Of a stretch of 41,940 nucleotides of DNA, positions 10,201 through 17,750 are shown piece after piece. Both the position numbers and the translations under genes were made by a program. A model generated the notes under the pieces. It did not search any database and was not told where the DNA came from. It worked only from the letters and a program-made list of their open reading frames with translations. The stretch spans positions 1 through 41,940 of the forward strand of contig SCKQ01000016.1 in the NCBI GenBank assembly GCA_004124535.1, given 5' to 3'. Position 1 is the stretch's first letter. The number at the start of each line of letters is the position of its first letter. The stretch comes from Fidelibacterota bacterium. Lineage in GTDB: Bacteria > Marinisomatota > Marinisomatia > Marinisomatales > TCS55.

Positions 10201-10971
10201 ATTCCAAAAGATATTTCATATTCTTCAACTCCGGCGCGATGTAATGTTTATATTCAACTGGAAACAGATTCACCAGTAGAAGCTTTGGGTATTTTAGAAA
10301 ATGTATACCTGAAAGGTGGAGCACCCGTCCAAGACACTCAGGGACCCATTATATCATTTGAAACAAAAACTGGAAGACTACTGCGTAATAATGATCATTT
10401 ACAAAGCGATGAAGACGTGTTCTTGCGGCTCTCTGACCCACTAGGCATTAATGTAACTGGACAGGTTGGACATGAGATCATGATAACCGATTTAAGCGAT
10501 GATACAAAAAGTAATCTTTCCAATCGGTTTATCTATGATGAAAACAGCATTACAACAGGTGTTTTACCCATGCCATTTGATAAGAATAAAGAAACACTTA
10601 CCCTGCATATTAAGGCCTGGGACAACGCCAACAATCCTGCTGAAAAAAATATCGCATTATATATACTCTCCAAGCAAAAATTGCAGATTATGAATGTATT
10701 GAATTTCCCGAATCCCTATGCGACAACAACGCAATTCGCTTTTGAATTAACAGCATCCGCAACAGTATCAATAGATGTATATACTTTAGGTGGACGTCGA
10801 GTCGTCGCAATAACTGAAGAACTATTTTCAAGCGGTTACAATTATATTAACTGGGATGGCCGTGACGCTTATGGCGAGGCTTTGGCAAACGGTGTTTATA
10901 TTTACCGCTTAAAAGCGGATGACGGAAATGAAAGTGTAACTGTGATCAGAAAGCTTGCCAAATTTCAGTGA
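7210..10971 (+). CDS. porU: Type IX secretion system sortase PorU-like protease (peptidase family C25)
   Basis: A 1253-residue exported protease. An N-terminal signal peptide (YLLYLLLISFLTAGTDW) is followed by a long beta-rich region and then a gingipain-type C25 caspase-fold domain. Within it GRIPDLAVGRYPAKSASE (about residue 657 on) is the usual start of the core. The catalytic pair is H783 (FIGHGSEHQW) and C819 (AGTCSWGHFD), and FHLFGDPAMPLPIPN closes the domain. The last ~90 residues are a FlgD-like immunoglobulin domain (FPNPYATTTQFAF, NGVYIYRLKADDG), the type-A T9SS sorting signal. PorU removes such C-terminal signals from T9SS cargo at the cell surface and attaches the cargo to lipopolysaccharide. 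A C25 cargo protease is the alternative, but the size and single copy beside housekeeping genes favour PorU. Confidence 0.85.
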   Translation: MITGPRYLLYLLLISFLTAGTDWQTLHSSKDRLTIEVIFDINPDDKLEPLTLLIGLPANELPSINVRSFNKRKMGIVDISDNGGVKWINQQKVRQLETATLEIHPRANGNYYYQNFIIDVYFQSYKSKTIRTNKNQRSFLQQRIMNWDIAQNWFQPQKRKQKRSVNFPNGTWIKFNVAADQMFYISGADLIDLSSSFQQNDPRSFMLFTGSSLGRDRSSTVINSVSYNSMTENLVETAIEFSGEENGSLDADDKIFFYGRGASGFDLDVDAIDHHQNIYFAENTYWLLIPDNSSLRGKRVTALDAPTSTSLTLDYATSYTHIENDVINPFKSGLAWTGPSFGRGASFTIIPTLSDIKTSVDADFVIAIRGSSSDIEYIANPRHIIDVYLNSRDDLKANFNYTGLSKQTKSFTVSGSELQEGVNLVYLDNNSTSSYSLPHFDHATVNYGRQLNADNSPFEFYAPIHSNTVAFTLTGSSTPSVWDITRITNPKRVNVESVGDDYSIAVDLPVDTLSRFIVFDDNDVQTISVLELVSNNDFTSLRNHEQGVDHLVIGPEEFINAAQSLIDHRGSSRFITLEDIYDEFSGGNADPTAIRSFLQWTQEEWTAPQPYCVLLLGDTDYDYRNITGASTSKVPTIITGAYSNRAVDDRLAAISGRIPDLAVGRYPAKSASEVEDFVEKIIEYETNPVMGYWRQRVTLIADDAARPEDGGAGGSVSLGKSHTNNSENTAALISPRVEVNKLYLLEFPEVSDASSYGVVKPDATDALMETLTEGTAIINFIGHGSEHQWAQEKLLMQDRGDINRISTDMKLPIWIAGTCSWGHFDFIDVESFAEELIRQPMEGAAAIITTSRAIGVSSNAAYIEKIFKAIFPDLEITNDPVGIVLQSVKDGNSSGELFHLFGDPAMPLPIPNMTVNLIDVEPDTLKSLDTARVFGEQNISSTATGNGVIRLVDAEREIIRQYNINSTTQEISYTLPGPTLFKGQFAINGNDFSARIRIPKDISYSSTPARCNVYIQLETDSPVEALGILENVYLKGGAPVQDTQGPIISFETKTGRLLRNNDHLQSDEDVFLRLSDPLGINVTGQVGHEIMITDLSDDTKSNLSNRFIYDENSITTGVLPMPFDKNKETLTLHIKAWDNANNPAEKNIALYILSKQKLQIMNVLNFPNPYATTTQFAFELTASATVSIDVYTLGGRRVVAITEELFSSGYNYINWDGRDAYGEALANGVYIYRLKADDGNESVTVIRKLAKFQ

Positions 10972-11543
10972 TTCAACTATACCCAATAATTCTCGCTTCT
11001 AATTCACCACGCCGAAAACAACTTTTGGAAATGATCGGAATGAAATTCGCTGTGCAGCGAAGTACTATTTTTGAAGATTTTAGCCTTGGTTTAAAGCCTG
11101 AAGATTTCGTGCAGCATTACGCTAAAGAAAAATCGTTAGATATCGCCAATCGAAATAAAGGTCATTTAGTCATCGGCGCAGATACTATAGTCGTTTACAA
11201 TCATAAAATATTGGGTAAACCCAAAAATGAAGATGATAGCTTTAAAATGCTGAAATCACTCTCTGGTCAAACGCATACTGTTTATACCGGTGTTTCGTTA
11301 AACCATATTGATCAAGGTATAAGTAACACTTTTTTTGAGCAAACAAATGTTACATTTAATAAATTAAGTGATTCTGATATATATTATTATATAAAAACTT
11401 ACAATCCTTTAGATAAAGCAGGGAGTTATGGAATACAAGATTGGTTTGCTGTTTGTGTAAATCGAATTGAAGGCTGTTTTTATAATGTAATGGGCTTCCC
11501 ACTCGCAGCTTTTCATACTCATTATAAAAAATACATTAAATAA
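10968..11543 (+). CDS. maf: Maf-family nucleoside triphosphate pyrophosphatase
   Basis: A 191-residue house-cleaning enzyme that hydrolyses non-canonical or excess NTPs (dTTP, UTP and modified forms in characterised homologues) to the monophosphate and pyrophosphate; it is historically linked to septum formation. Family motifs are all present: ILASNSPRRKQLL near the N-terminus (substrate phosphate binding), GADTIVV in the middle (metal-binding Asp), GKPKNEDD, and SLSGQTHTVYTGVSL. The start is GTG at 10968, overlapping the porU stop in GTGA, so the two are translationally coupled. No in-frame ATG lies early enough to replace it. It precedes rodZ and the dcw cluster. Confidence 0.9.
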   Translation: MIQLYPIILASNSPRRKQLLEMIGMKFAVQRSTIFEDFSLGLKPEDFVQHYAKEKSLDIANRNKGHLVIGADTIVVYNHKILGKPKNEDDSFKMLKSLSGQTHTVYTGVSLNHIDQGISNTFFEQTNVTFNKLSDSDIYYYIKTYNPLDKAGSYGIQDWFAVCVNRIEGCFYNVMGFPLAAFHTHYKKYIK

Positions 11544-11608
11544 CTCAACAATTGTATTGTTAGCAAATAATTTAGTCGATTAATTTACTGTGCTATTTTT
11601 ATTGAATC

Positions 11609-12433
11609 ATGAGTGAATTTTATACAGAATTAAAAGAGTTGCGGGAATCCCAGAATATTGACCTAGACGAGATTCACTCTCGAACCAAGATCAATATGGA
11701 ATTTCTACTTGCACTAGAAAACGGCCAGTTTGATATACTACCCCTACCCTATGTTCGATTATTTTTGAGAGCTTATGTGACTGAAATTGGCGGCAATGCT
11801 GATGAAGCACTGCAGCAGCTCGATATTTTTCAAGGACGAAAAGTTGGCAAACTTATACCCAAAAAGACTGAACAGGATGAACTAAAAACTCCACAGTCAA
11901 AACATAAAACAAAAACACCGTCTCAATCCCGTACACCAACAAAAGTACGCCAAGATTTGATTAAAGGCGGATTGTTATTAATTGTATTTCTATTTGCCAT
12001 ATTTATTATTAAAAAAATAAATGAAGAACGGAGTCCAGCTACAATCGAAAATGGCGAAATTGTACTGGCAGAGAATCCAGATGCCATCACCAATGATCAA
12101 CTGGTGAATAATTATGTGGAAGCCGTTTCCCAAACTGTTGCCATGGCTGTCGAGCCTCCTCTAAAGCTGAAAATAGTAACTTCAGAAAGAATCTGGTACA
12201 GTATAACTGCAGACACTTCTGCTCCCCAAGCTGGTATTCTACATGTCGGCAAGGAAAAAAGCTTATCTTTTGAAAACCAAATTTATGTACGATTGAACCA
12301 GACAGCTGGAACAACATTATACATCAGTGGTATCAAAGTAGATGAACTTGGCGAGTTCAATCATCCTGCTGAAATTCAGTTCTTCGCTGAACCCAGCACA
12401 ATCACAGTAAAGCACTACATCCCCCAAAGATAG
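11609..12433 (+). CDS. rodZ: RodZ-family cell-shape protein (HTH, one TM, DUF4115)
   Basis: RodZ links MreB filaments to the cytoplasmic membrane and helps set cell shape and division. The 274-residue product has the full layout. A Cro-type helix-turn-helix at about residues 5-75 (LKELRESQNIDLDEIHSRTK, FDILPLPYVRLFLRAYV) is followed by a basic Lys/Thr/Pro-rich linker and a single membrane segment at about 117-134 (LIKGGLLLIVFLFAIFII). The periplasmic part ends in a DUF4115-type beta domain (PPLKLKIVTSERIWYSIT onward). The HTH in this family binds MreB rather than DNA. It stands immediately upstream of mraZ, with a promoter and palindromes between, so shape and division genes are neighbours here. 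Confidence 0.88.
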   Translation: MSEFYTELKELRESQNIDLDEIHSRTKINMEFLLALENGQFDILPLPYVRLFLRAYVTEIGGNADEALQQLDIFQGRKVGKLIPKKTEQDELKTPQSKHKTKTPSQSRTPTKVRQDLIKGGLLLIVFLFAIFIIKKINEERSPATIENGEIVLAENPDAITNDQLVNNYVEAVSQTVAMAVEPPLKLKIVTSERIWYSITADTSAPQAGILHVGKEKSLSFENQIYVRLNQTAGTTLYISGIKVDELGEFNHPAEIQFFAEPSTITVKHYIPQR

Positions 12434-12461
12434 CTAAGGGTTTACTTTAATCCTGCATCTC

Positions 12462-12482
12462 ACTTCAACCATTGGTTGAAGT
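12462..12482. promoter_or_regulatory. Perfect 9-bp inverted repeat between rodZ and mraZ
   Basis: ACTTCAACC (12462-12470) and GGTTGAAGT (12474-12482) form a perfect inverted repeat around ATT. The bases that follow are not a T-run, so it is not a classical intrinsic terminator for rodZ. It could be a factor-assisted terminator, an mRNA 3' end or a repressor site. A second perfect palindrome, ATTTTATTAATAAAAT (12515-12530), sits just before the predicted -35 box. Confidence 0.45.
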
Positions 12483-12533
12483 ATTCTGTCGTCAATAAAC
12501 CTGTAACTTTTTCCATTTTATTAATAAAATAAG

Positions 12534-12603
12534 TTGACTAAAGTGGGTAGAGTAGAATAGATTATGGGTAATTGTGGGTAAGCAATTAACGAACTTTTGT
12601 GGG
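12534..12603 (+). promoter_or_regulatory. dcw cluster promoter with MraZ-box-like TGGG repeats
   Basis: TTGACT (12534-12539) and TAGATT (12558-12563), 18 bases apart, form a fair sigma-70 promoter ahead of mraZ. Four copies of TGGGTA begin at 12544, 12565, 12575 and 12600, spaced 21, 10 and 25 bases. Characterised MraZ proteins bind direct TGGG-containing repeats with about 10-base period upstream of their own gene. The first copy lies in the promoter spacer and the next two just after the -10, positions suited to repression by autoregulation. The fourth overlaps the mraZ start region. Binding by this MraZ is inferred. Confidence 0.65.
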
Positions 12604-12604
12604 T

Positions 12605-13069
12605 ATGACAATAAACCAGGACACATTTACAGGGGAATATTCCTATTCAATTGACGCCAAAGGCCGCGTCAATATTCCAGCGAAATTCCGCCAAAGCCTT
12701 GCGCCTGAAAATGATCAAACATTTGTGATCACTCGGGGTATAGATTTGTGTATCTGGGTATACCCGCTCACAGCCTGGCAAATTATTGAAGATGATCTTA
12801 AAGATCTTTCAGCTATTTCCGGAATCAACAGATCATTTATACGCAATACTGTACGCTATGCTTCTTCCGTTGCATTTGATAAACAGGGACGCATCATGCT
12901 GTCAACAAACCTTTTGGATTATGCGCAATTGAAAAAGGATGCCTTAATCATTGGTATGGTAAACAAAATCGAAATTTGGGATCCAAATGTGTTAGCAAAA
13001 GTGGATAAACAGAATTTAGAAATGGACTCATCTGAATATGATGAACTGGCAGATAAAATTATACTCTGA
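12605..13069 (+). CDS. mraZ: Transcriptional regulator MraZ
   Basis: MraZ is the DNA-binding autoregulator of the division and cell wall cluster. The product contains the tandem SpoVT/AbrB-type half-domains of the family: DAKGRVNIPAKFR near residue 17 and a second FDKQGRIMLSTNL near residue 95. I take ATG at 12605 as the start (154 residues, beginning MTINQDTFTGEYSYS). A GTG two codons earlier at 12599 is the alternative and would overlap the fourth TGGG repeat. There is no clear Shine-Dalgarno sequence. The stop overlaps the rsmH start by one base. Ring-shaped multimers of the family bind the TGGG repeats described just upstream. Confidence 0.93.
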   Translation: MTINQDTFTGEYSYSIDAKGRVNIPAKFRQSLAPENDQTFVITRGIDLCIWVYPLTAWQIIEDDLKDLSAISGINRSFIRNTVRYASSVAFDKQGRIMLSTNLLDYAQLKKDALIIGMVNKIEIWDPNVLAKVDKQNLEMDSSEYDELADKIIL

Positions 13070-13962
13070 TGACATCAGACTATTCGCAGGAACACTCACC
13101 ACACCATATTCCTGTAATGGTCAACGAAGTATTGGATTTGCTGATCACAGATCCGCATGGAATTTATCTCGACGGGACAGTAGGTCTCGGCGGGCACGCT
13201 ACACACCTCCTCAACACCCTTTCGAATTCAGCGAGGCTGTTAGGACTTGACCGCGATGAGAAGGCACTGGCAATATGTAACGAACGGCTGTCTAGCAACG
13301 GTGCCTTCTCTTGCCACCACGCTTCATACGACACTTTCCCTTACATACTTAAACAGGAAGCGCTTTCAACTGTGAACGGCTTGCTTTTAGATCTAGGCCT
13401 TTCTTCATATCAATTGGATTCTGCCACTCGGGGATTCAGTTTCCAAAGTGCTGGCAAACTCGATATGCGCTTTGATCCTTCAGCGGGTCAAACTGCTGCC
13501 CAGTTGATCAGCAATACTGCAGAAAATGATCTTGCGGATATTTTCTATAAGTATGGTGAAGAAAGACTATCCCGACGCATTGCAAAGTCTGTAAAAAAAA
13601 TGAAGTCAGTTGAAACAATCGCTGATTTGAAAGAAGCTTTACGCCGAAGCACCCCTCCAATGCATCGCCAAAAATCTTTAGCGCGCATTTTTCAAGCATT
13701 GCGTATTGCAGTAAATGACGAACTGAAACACTTGCGGAACTTTCTGGATTCGTTCATTGACTACCTTGAACCTGGCGGTCGTATTGTAATCATAAGCTAT
13801 CATTCATTAGAAGACCGCATGGTTAAACATGCCTTCAAAGCGCTAAATAAAGAAAATATATTATCAGTTTTAACGAAAAAACCCCTTCCACCTACCAAAG
13901 CAGAACAAACAACAAACAGTCGCTCGCGCAGTGCAAAATTGCGAGCCGCGGAGAGGATCTGA
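13069..13962 (+). CDS. rsmH: 16S rRNA (cytosine(1402)-N(4))-methyltransferase RsmH (MraW)
   Basis: RsmH adds the N4-methyl group to C1402 in the ribosomal P-site of 16S rRNA using S-adenosylmethionine. The 297-residue length is normal. Family signatures run in order: HIPVMVNEVLDLL at residue 13, the SAM-binding loop DGTVGLGGHATHLL at 35-48, LLLDLGLSSYQLD at about 104-116, then KLDMRFDP, the helical KSLARIFQALRIAVNDEL, and IISYHSLEDRMVKH near the C-terminus. It starts in TGATG overlap with mraZ and ends overlapping ftsL by one base, the standard dcw arrangement. Confidence 0.97.
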   Translation: MTSDYSQEHSPHHIPVMVNEVLDLLITDPHGIYLDGTVGLGGHATHLLNTLSNSARLLGLDRDEKALAICNERLSSNGAFSCHHASYDTFPYILKQEALSTVNGLLLDLGLSSYQLDSATRGFSFQSAGKLDMRFDPSAGQTAAQLISNTAENDLADIFYKYGEERLSRRIAKSVKKMKSVETIADLKEALRRSTPPMHRQKSLARIFQALRIAVNDELKHLRNFLDSFIDYLEPGGRIVIISYHSLEDRMVKHAFKALNKENILSVLTKKPLPPTKAEQTTNSRSRSAKLRAAERI

Positions 13963-14300
13963 TGCCGAATCGACGTAAAAACAGACGTATCAATAGACAT
14001 AAGGATTTTTTACAGACCCTGTCCTTTTTTCTCGTGACAGTGGCCTCCATTGGCGGGCTCATCATTTACCTCTGGGTTTATACAGAAATTGATGAAACAA
14101 TGATGGCTATCGAGATTCAAAGATCCACTCTGTCCGAATTAAACAATTCCATGAAAGAATTAAAAAGTGATATTTCCCGACTGAACCGTGTCGATAGGAT
14201 CACATCCTTTGCCCGGAAAGAACTGGGTATGGTTGTTGCTCATCCGGAATCAATCATAATTCATGTTGATGCTGTGTTAGTGGAGAATTCAGTTGACTAA
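13962..14300 (+). CDS. ftsL: Cell division protein FtsL
   Basis: A 112-residue bitopic protein in the position where ftsL always lies, between rsmH and ftsI. A very basic cytoplasmic N-terminus (MPNRRKNRRINRHKD) is followed by one membrane helix at about 20-40 (FFLVTVASIGGLIIYLWV) and a periplasmic coiled coil at about 45-80 (LSELNNSMKELKSDISRLN). It ends with ARKELGMVVAHPESII, the short motif shared with FtsL and DivIC. FtsL forms a complex with FtsB/DivIC and FtsQ that activates FtsWI. Sequence identity in the family is poor, so the call leans on architecture and gene order. Confidence 0.88.
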   Translation: MPNRRKNRRINRHKDFLQTLSFFLVTVASIGGLIIYLWVYTEIDETMMAIEIQRSTLSELNNSMKELKSDISRLNRVDRITSFARKELGMVVAHPESIIIHVDAVLVENSVD

Positions 14301-16290
14301 AACCTATCTGAAATATCGTTCTCGAGTTATTATCACATCAGGATTAATTGTTTTCTGTTGGGTTGGTTTATCAGTTCGTCTGTTTCAGATTCAAATTATA
14401 GATGGAGAAGAACTACGCTTAAAAGGTCATAATCAAAGCATGATTCAAAAGCCCTTAAAAGCAGTTCGGGGTAATATTTTTGATCGAGATAATGCTGCTT
14501 TCACCCGAAATATTATTCACTACTCTTTTGGCGTCCATCCTGCGCTTATAGATAATAAAGAGGAATTTGCAGAATGGATAAGCACCAGTATTGGTGGTAA
14601 TAAAGATAAATATCTCAAGAAGTTAAATTCTTCAAGGAGCTTCGAATATTTAGAGCGCAATCTGCAAAGAAAGCATTGTGAAAAATTACTTATCAATAAG
14701 CCCCAAGGATTAATCGTTGAGCGCGACTCACGCCGGTATTATCCACACGGCAATCTTGCCTCTCAAGTTTTGGGGTTTGTGGACCTTGATGACAAAGGTA
14801 TTGCCGGAATAGAGCAAAAATTTAATAGTTATTTAGCAGGAAAACCGGGCTGGATTGTGCGGCAAATGAGCGGCCGCGGATATTCCATGTATAAGACAAA
14901 TCTCCCTCAAAAAACACCCGTTGATGGTGCAAGCATACAATTAACGATTGACCTTGATTACCAGGCCATTTTGCAGGAAGAACTAGCAGCGCAGTTAGAA
15001 CTAACCAATGCAATATCTGCCATGGGGCTTATTCTGAATCCGCAAACAGGTGATATTCTTGCCATGGCTACTGTTCCTGATTTTGACCCTAATTATCCCG
15101 GTCGTGGTGAAATAAGCTGGCAGCGCAATAAAGTGATCACCGATCAGTTTGAACCAGGATCAACGTTTAAAATTGTGCCCCTGACTGCAGCAGTCGATCA
15201 GAACACGGTCTCTTTATGGCAGGAATTTAATTGTGAAAACGGCAGCTATACCTATGCGGGGCACAAGATTCGGGATTGGGATGACTTCGGGCTTTTGACC
15301 ATGCCTCAGATCATGGAAAACTCTAGTAATGTAGGTGTAATAAAAATTGCAGAAACGTTAAGTCAAAATAATCTCTACCACTACAGCAGAGATCTGGGTT
15401 TTGGTATGCACACCCATATCAGCCTGGCTGGTGAACATCCAGGAACTCTGCACCAAGTATCAGAATGGAGCAAAATATCACTGGCAGAAGTTTCCCTCGG
15501 ACATGAAGTGGCTGTAACAGCTTTACAGCTTGGCATGGCCTATGCAGCCATCGCCAACGGAGGTTTTCTCATGAAGCCAAGGCTGCTCAAACAAATCATT
15601 ACTTCATCTGGAAAAAAAGTATATGCAGAAAAGCCAGAAGTCATCCGCAAAGTAGCTACAAAAGAAGTGATGGATATTATGACGGACATGCTTTGCCGTG
15701 TTGTTGAAACAGGTACGGGAACAAAAGCTGCCATCAACGGCTGGTCTGTAGCAGGAAAAACCGGAACAGCTCAAAAATTCATAGATGGCCAATATTCAAA
15801 CAAAAAATTTATTTCCAACTTCGTCGGCTTTTTACCGGCCGCTAATCCCCAACTTGTTGGGGTCATTATTTTAGACGAGCCAAAAATTGGATACCACTGG
15901 GGCGGTCATGGTGCTGCTCCTGTCTTCCACAGGGTGATGGAACGGATCATTAATATGGACGATTCCATTCGCCTCCTCAAACCACAGACTATCGAAAATG
16001 ACCACTTGTTGGTCCAAGAGCGTCTGCCCCTCCCTCATACCTCGGATAACACCGTGGCTAAACCAGTGGTCCTATCCAATGCTTTTTCAGTCGTACCTGT
16101 CGTTCAAAAAAATAATAATGATACATCTCTCCCCGATGTGCGCGGCATGAGTTTGAGAAGAGCTCGAACCGTTTTAAGGCAGATCGGATTAAGGACATAT
16201 TTTAAAGGGTCTGGGAAAGTTATCTGGCAAAGCCCAAAGCCTGGAACTATTGTAGCTGACGGTTCTATATGCACTATAGGTTTAAAATGA
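14293..16290 (+). CDS. ftsI: Septal peptidoglycan transpeptidase FtsI (PBP3) with C-terminal PASTA domain
   Basis: FtsI cross-links septal peptidoglycan. The 665-residue protein has an N-terminal membrane anchor at about 11-30 (VIITSGLIVFCWVGLSVRLF), a PBP dimerisation region, and a transpeptidase domain carrying the three active-site motifs: S290-TFK (PGSTFK), S344-S-N and K489-T-G. The final ~50 residues form a PASTA domain (LPDVRGMSLRRARTVLRQ onward), usual in Bacteroidota and Firmicutes homologues but absent from E. coli FtsI. The start is TTG at 14293, overlapping the ftsL stop by 8 bases; this reading keeps the whole anchor. FtsW, its glycosyltransferase partner, is downstream in the same cluster. 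Confidence 0.96.
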   Translation: MTKTYLKYRSRVIITSGLIVFCWVGLSVRLFQIQIIDGEELRLKGHNQSMIQKPLKAVRGNIFDRDNAAFTRNIIHYSFGVHPALIDNKEEFAEWISTSIGGNKDKYLKKLNSSRSFEYLERNLQRKHCEKLLINKPQGLIVERDSRRYYPHGNLASQVLGFVDLDDKGIAGIEQKFNSYLAGKPGWIVRQMSGRGYSMYKTNLPQKTPVDGASIQLTIDLDYQAILQEELAAQLELTNAISAMGLILNPQTGDILAMATVPDFDPNYPGRGEISWQRNKVITDQFEPGSTFKIVPLTAAVDQNTVSLWQEFNCENGSYTYAGHKIRDWDDFGLLTMPQIMENSSNVGVIKIAETLSQNNLYHYSRDLGFGMHTHISLAGEHPGTLHQVSEWSKISLAEVSLGHEVAVTALQLGMAYAAIANGGFLMKPRLLKQIITSSGKKVYAEKPEVIRKVATKEVMDIMTDMLCRVVETGTGTKAAINGWSVAGKTGTAQKFIDGQYSNKKFISNFVGFLPAANPQLVGVIILDEPKIGYHWGGHGAAPVFHRVMERIINMDDSIRLLKPQTIENDHLLVQERLPLPHTSDNTVAKPVVLSNAFSVVPVVQKNNNDTSLPDVRGMSLRRARTVLRQIGLRTYFKGSGKVIWQSPKPGTIVADGSICTIGLK

Positions 16291-17750
16291 GGCCAACATT
16301 AAACAATCTCGTCAAAGGAATTATCGCCGCAAATGGAGATATTCCTTCAACACCCATAAAGAATATTCAGCTCCATTCTGGCAAAGTTAAGCCGGGTGAT
16401 CTTTATATTGCTGTTCATGGCATTACTTCAGACGGTCATGATTATATTCCGGAAGCATTGGAAAATGGCGCTTCTGCGGTTATAACAAATGGACGCGATG
16501 TTGGATCGCTACCTGTCCCCCAGGTTAAAGTATCAAACCCTCGCAAAGCAGCTTCGTATGTCGCCGCTGAATATTATGGACATCCATCCAAAGAACTCTC
16601 TATTATTGGCATCACCGGAACAAACGGTAAAACAACTACGGCGACACTCATCACTTCTATTTTAAATGAAGCAGGATGTAAAACTGCACAACTGGGTACT
16701 CTAGGGGTCATCGCAGCAAACCATGAACAAGGCAAAACACTCACTACTATGGATGCAATCAATCTGCAAAAGTTGTTGAGGGAGCTTGCAGATGATGATT
16801 TTTCTCATGTGGTGATGGAAGTATCTTCCCATGCGATTCATCAATACCGTGTCGCAGACGTAGAGTTTGATACGACTGTTTTTACCAATTTAACTCCAGA
16901 GCATTTGGACTATCATGGTACAATGGAAGATTACTATCATGCCAAAGCTAAATTATTCAAATCTCTACCCTTGTCTGCCACAGCAATCATTAATGCAAGT
17001 GATGAATACGGCCGGCGGTTGATCAATGAAAGTACAGCACCAGTGATAAAAGTTTCTGTAACGAACAACAGTGATGTTCATTTTAAAAAAGTTCATTCTT
17101 CATTAAATGGTATTTCAGGTACGATAGCGGCTGGAGAACATGAAATCGATTTTAAATCAGCGCTCATTGGCGATTTTAACATGGAGAACATTCTTTCTGC
17201 TGTTGGGGCTGCACTTGCCATGGGTATACCTATTGGAACGATCGTTTCAGGAATCAATTCGTGTACGGTAGTCATGGGTCGTATGGAATCGCTCACAGCA
17301 CCAAATGGTGCGCCCATTATCGTAGATTATGCCCATACACCAGATGCATATGAAAAAGTTTTAAGTACAATTTATAATCTCGTACTGGAAAATGGATGCC
17401 TAATCACAATTTTCGGTTGCGGTGGCAACCGTGACGCGTCCAATCGGCCAATCATGGCCCGGCTGGTGGAACAATATTCTGATTATTTTTACATTACTCC
17501 TGACAACCCCCGTTTTGAGCACCAGGAGGATATCAATAAGGATATCATTGCTGGTTTATCTTATGAAAAATATGAAGTGTTTCTTGACCGGAGAGAGGCT
17601 TTACAAAAAGCATTAAGCGAATTGAAAAGTAACGATGTGTTGGTCGTTTTGGGCAAAGGCCGGGAAACATACCAAGAAATTGAAGGTGTTCGTCATCCCT
17701 ATTCAGATATAGAAATCATTGAGGAGTTTTGTGCACATAACGCTAACTGA
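16287..17750 (+). CDS. murE: UDP-MurNAc-L-Ala-D-Glu:meso-diaminopimelate ligase MurE
   Basis: MurE adds the third residue of the peptidoglycan stem peptide. I take ATG at 16287, which overlaps the ftsI stop in ATGA, giving 487 residues (MRPTLNNLVKG). An upstream in-frame ATG at 16269 would add six residues and is less likely. The Mur ATP loop GTNGKTTT is at 111-118. DNPR at 406-409 is the motif that selects meso-diaminopimelate over lysine, so the cell wall is of the DAP type. The carboxyl-terminal ligand-binding domain includes LVVLGKGRETYQE. Its 3' end contains the ribosome binding site and start of murF. Confidence 0.96.
   Translation: MRPTLNNLVKGIIAANGDIPSTPIKNIQLHSGKVKPGDLYIAVHGITSDGHDYIPEALENGASAVITNGRDVGSLPVPQVKVSNPRKAASYVAAEYYGHPSKELSIIGITGTNGKTTTATLITSILNEAGCKTAQLGTLGVIAANHEQGKTLTTMDAINLQKLLRELADDDFSHVVMEVSSHAIHQYRVADVEFDTTVFTNLTPEHLDYHGTMEDYYHAKAKLFKSLPLSATAIINASDEYGRRLINESTAPVIKVSVTNNSDVHFKKVHSSLNGISGTIAAGEHEIDFKSALIGDFNMENILSAVGAALAMGIPIGTIVSGINSCTVVMGRMESLTAPNGAPIIVDYAHTPDAYEKVLSTIYNLVLENGCLITIFGCGGNRDASNRPIMARLVEQYSDYFYITPDNPRFEHQEDINKDIIAGLSYEKYEVFLDRREALQKALSELKSNDVLVVLGKGRETYQEIEGVRHPYSDIEIIEEFCAHNAN

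Noticed and set aside
12599..12604. GTG start for mraZ
   Set aside because: It adds only two residues and overlaps the fourth TGGG repeat; ATG at 12605 gives the usual MraZ N-terminus, though the point is not certain.
16269..16286. Upstream ATG for murE giving six extra residues
   Set aside because: The ATG at 16287 overlaps the ftsI stop in ATGA as in most junctions here, and the extra residues have no family support.
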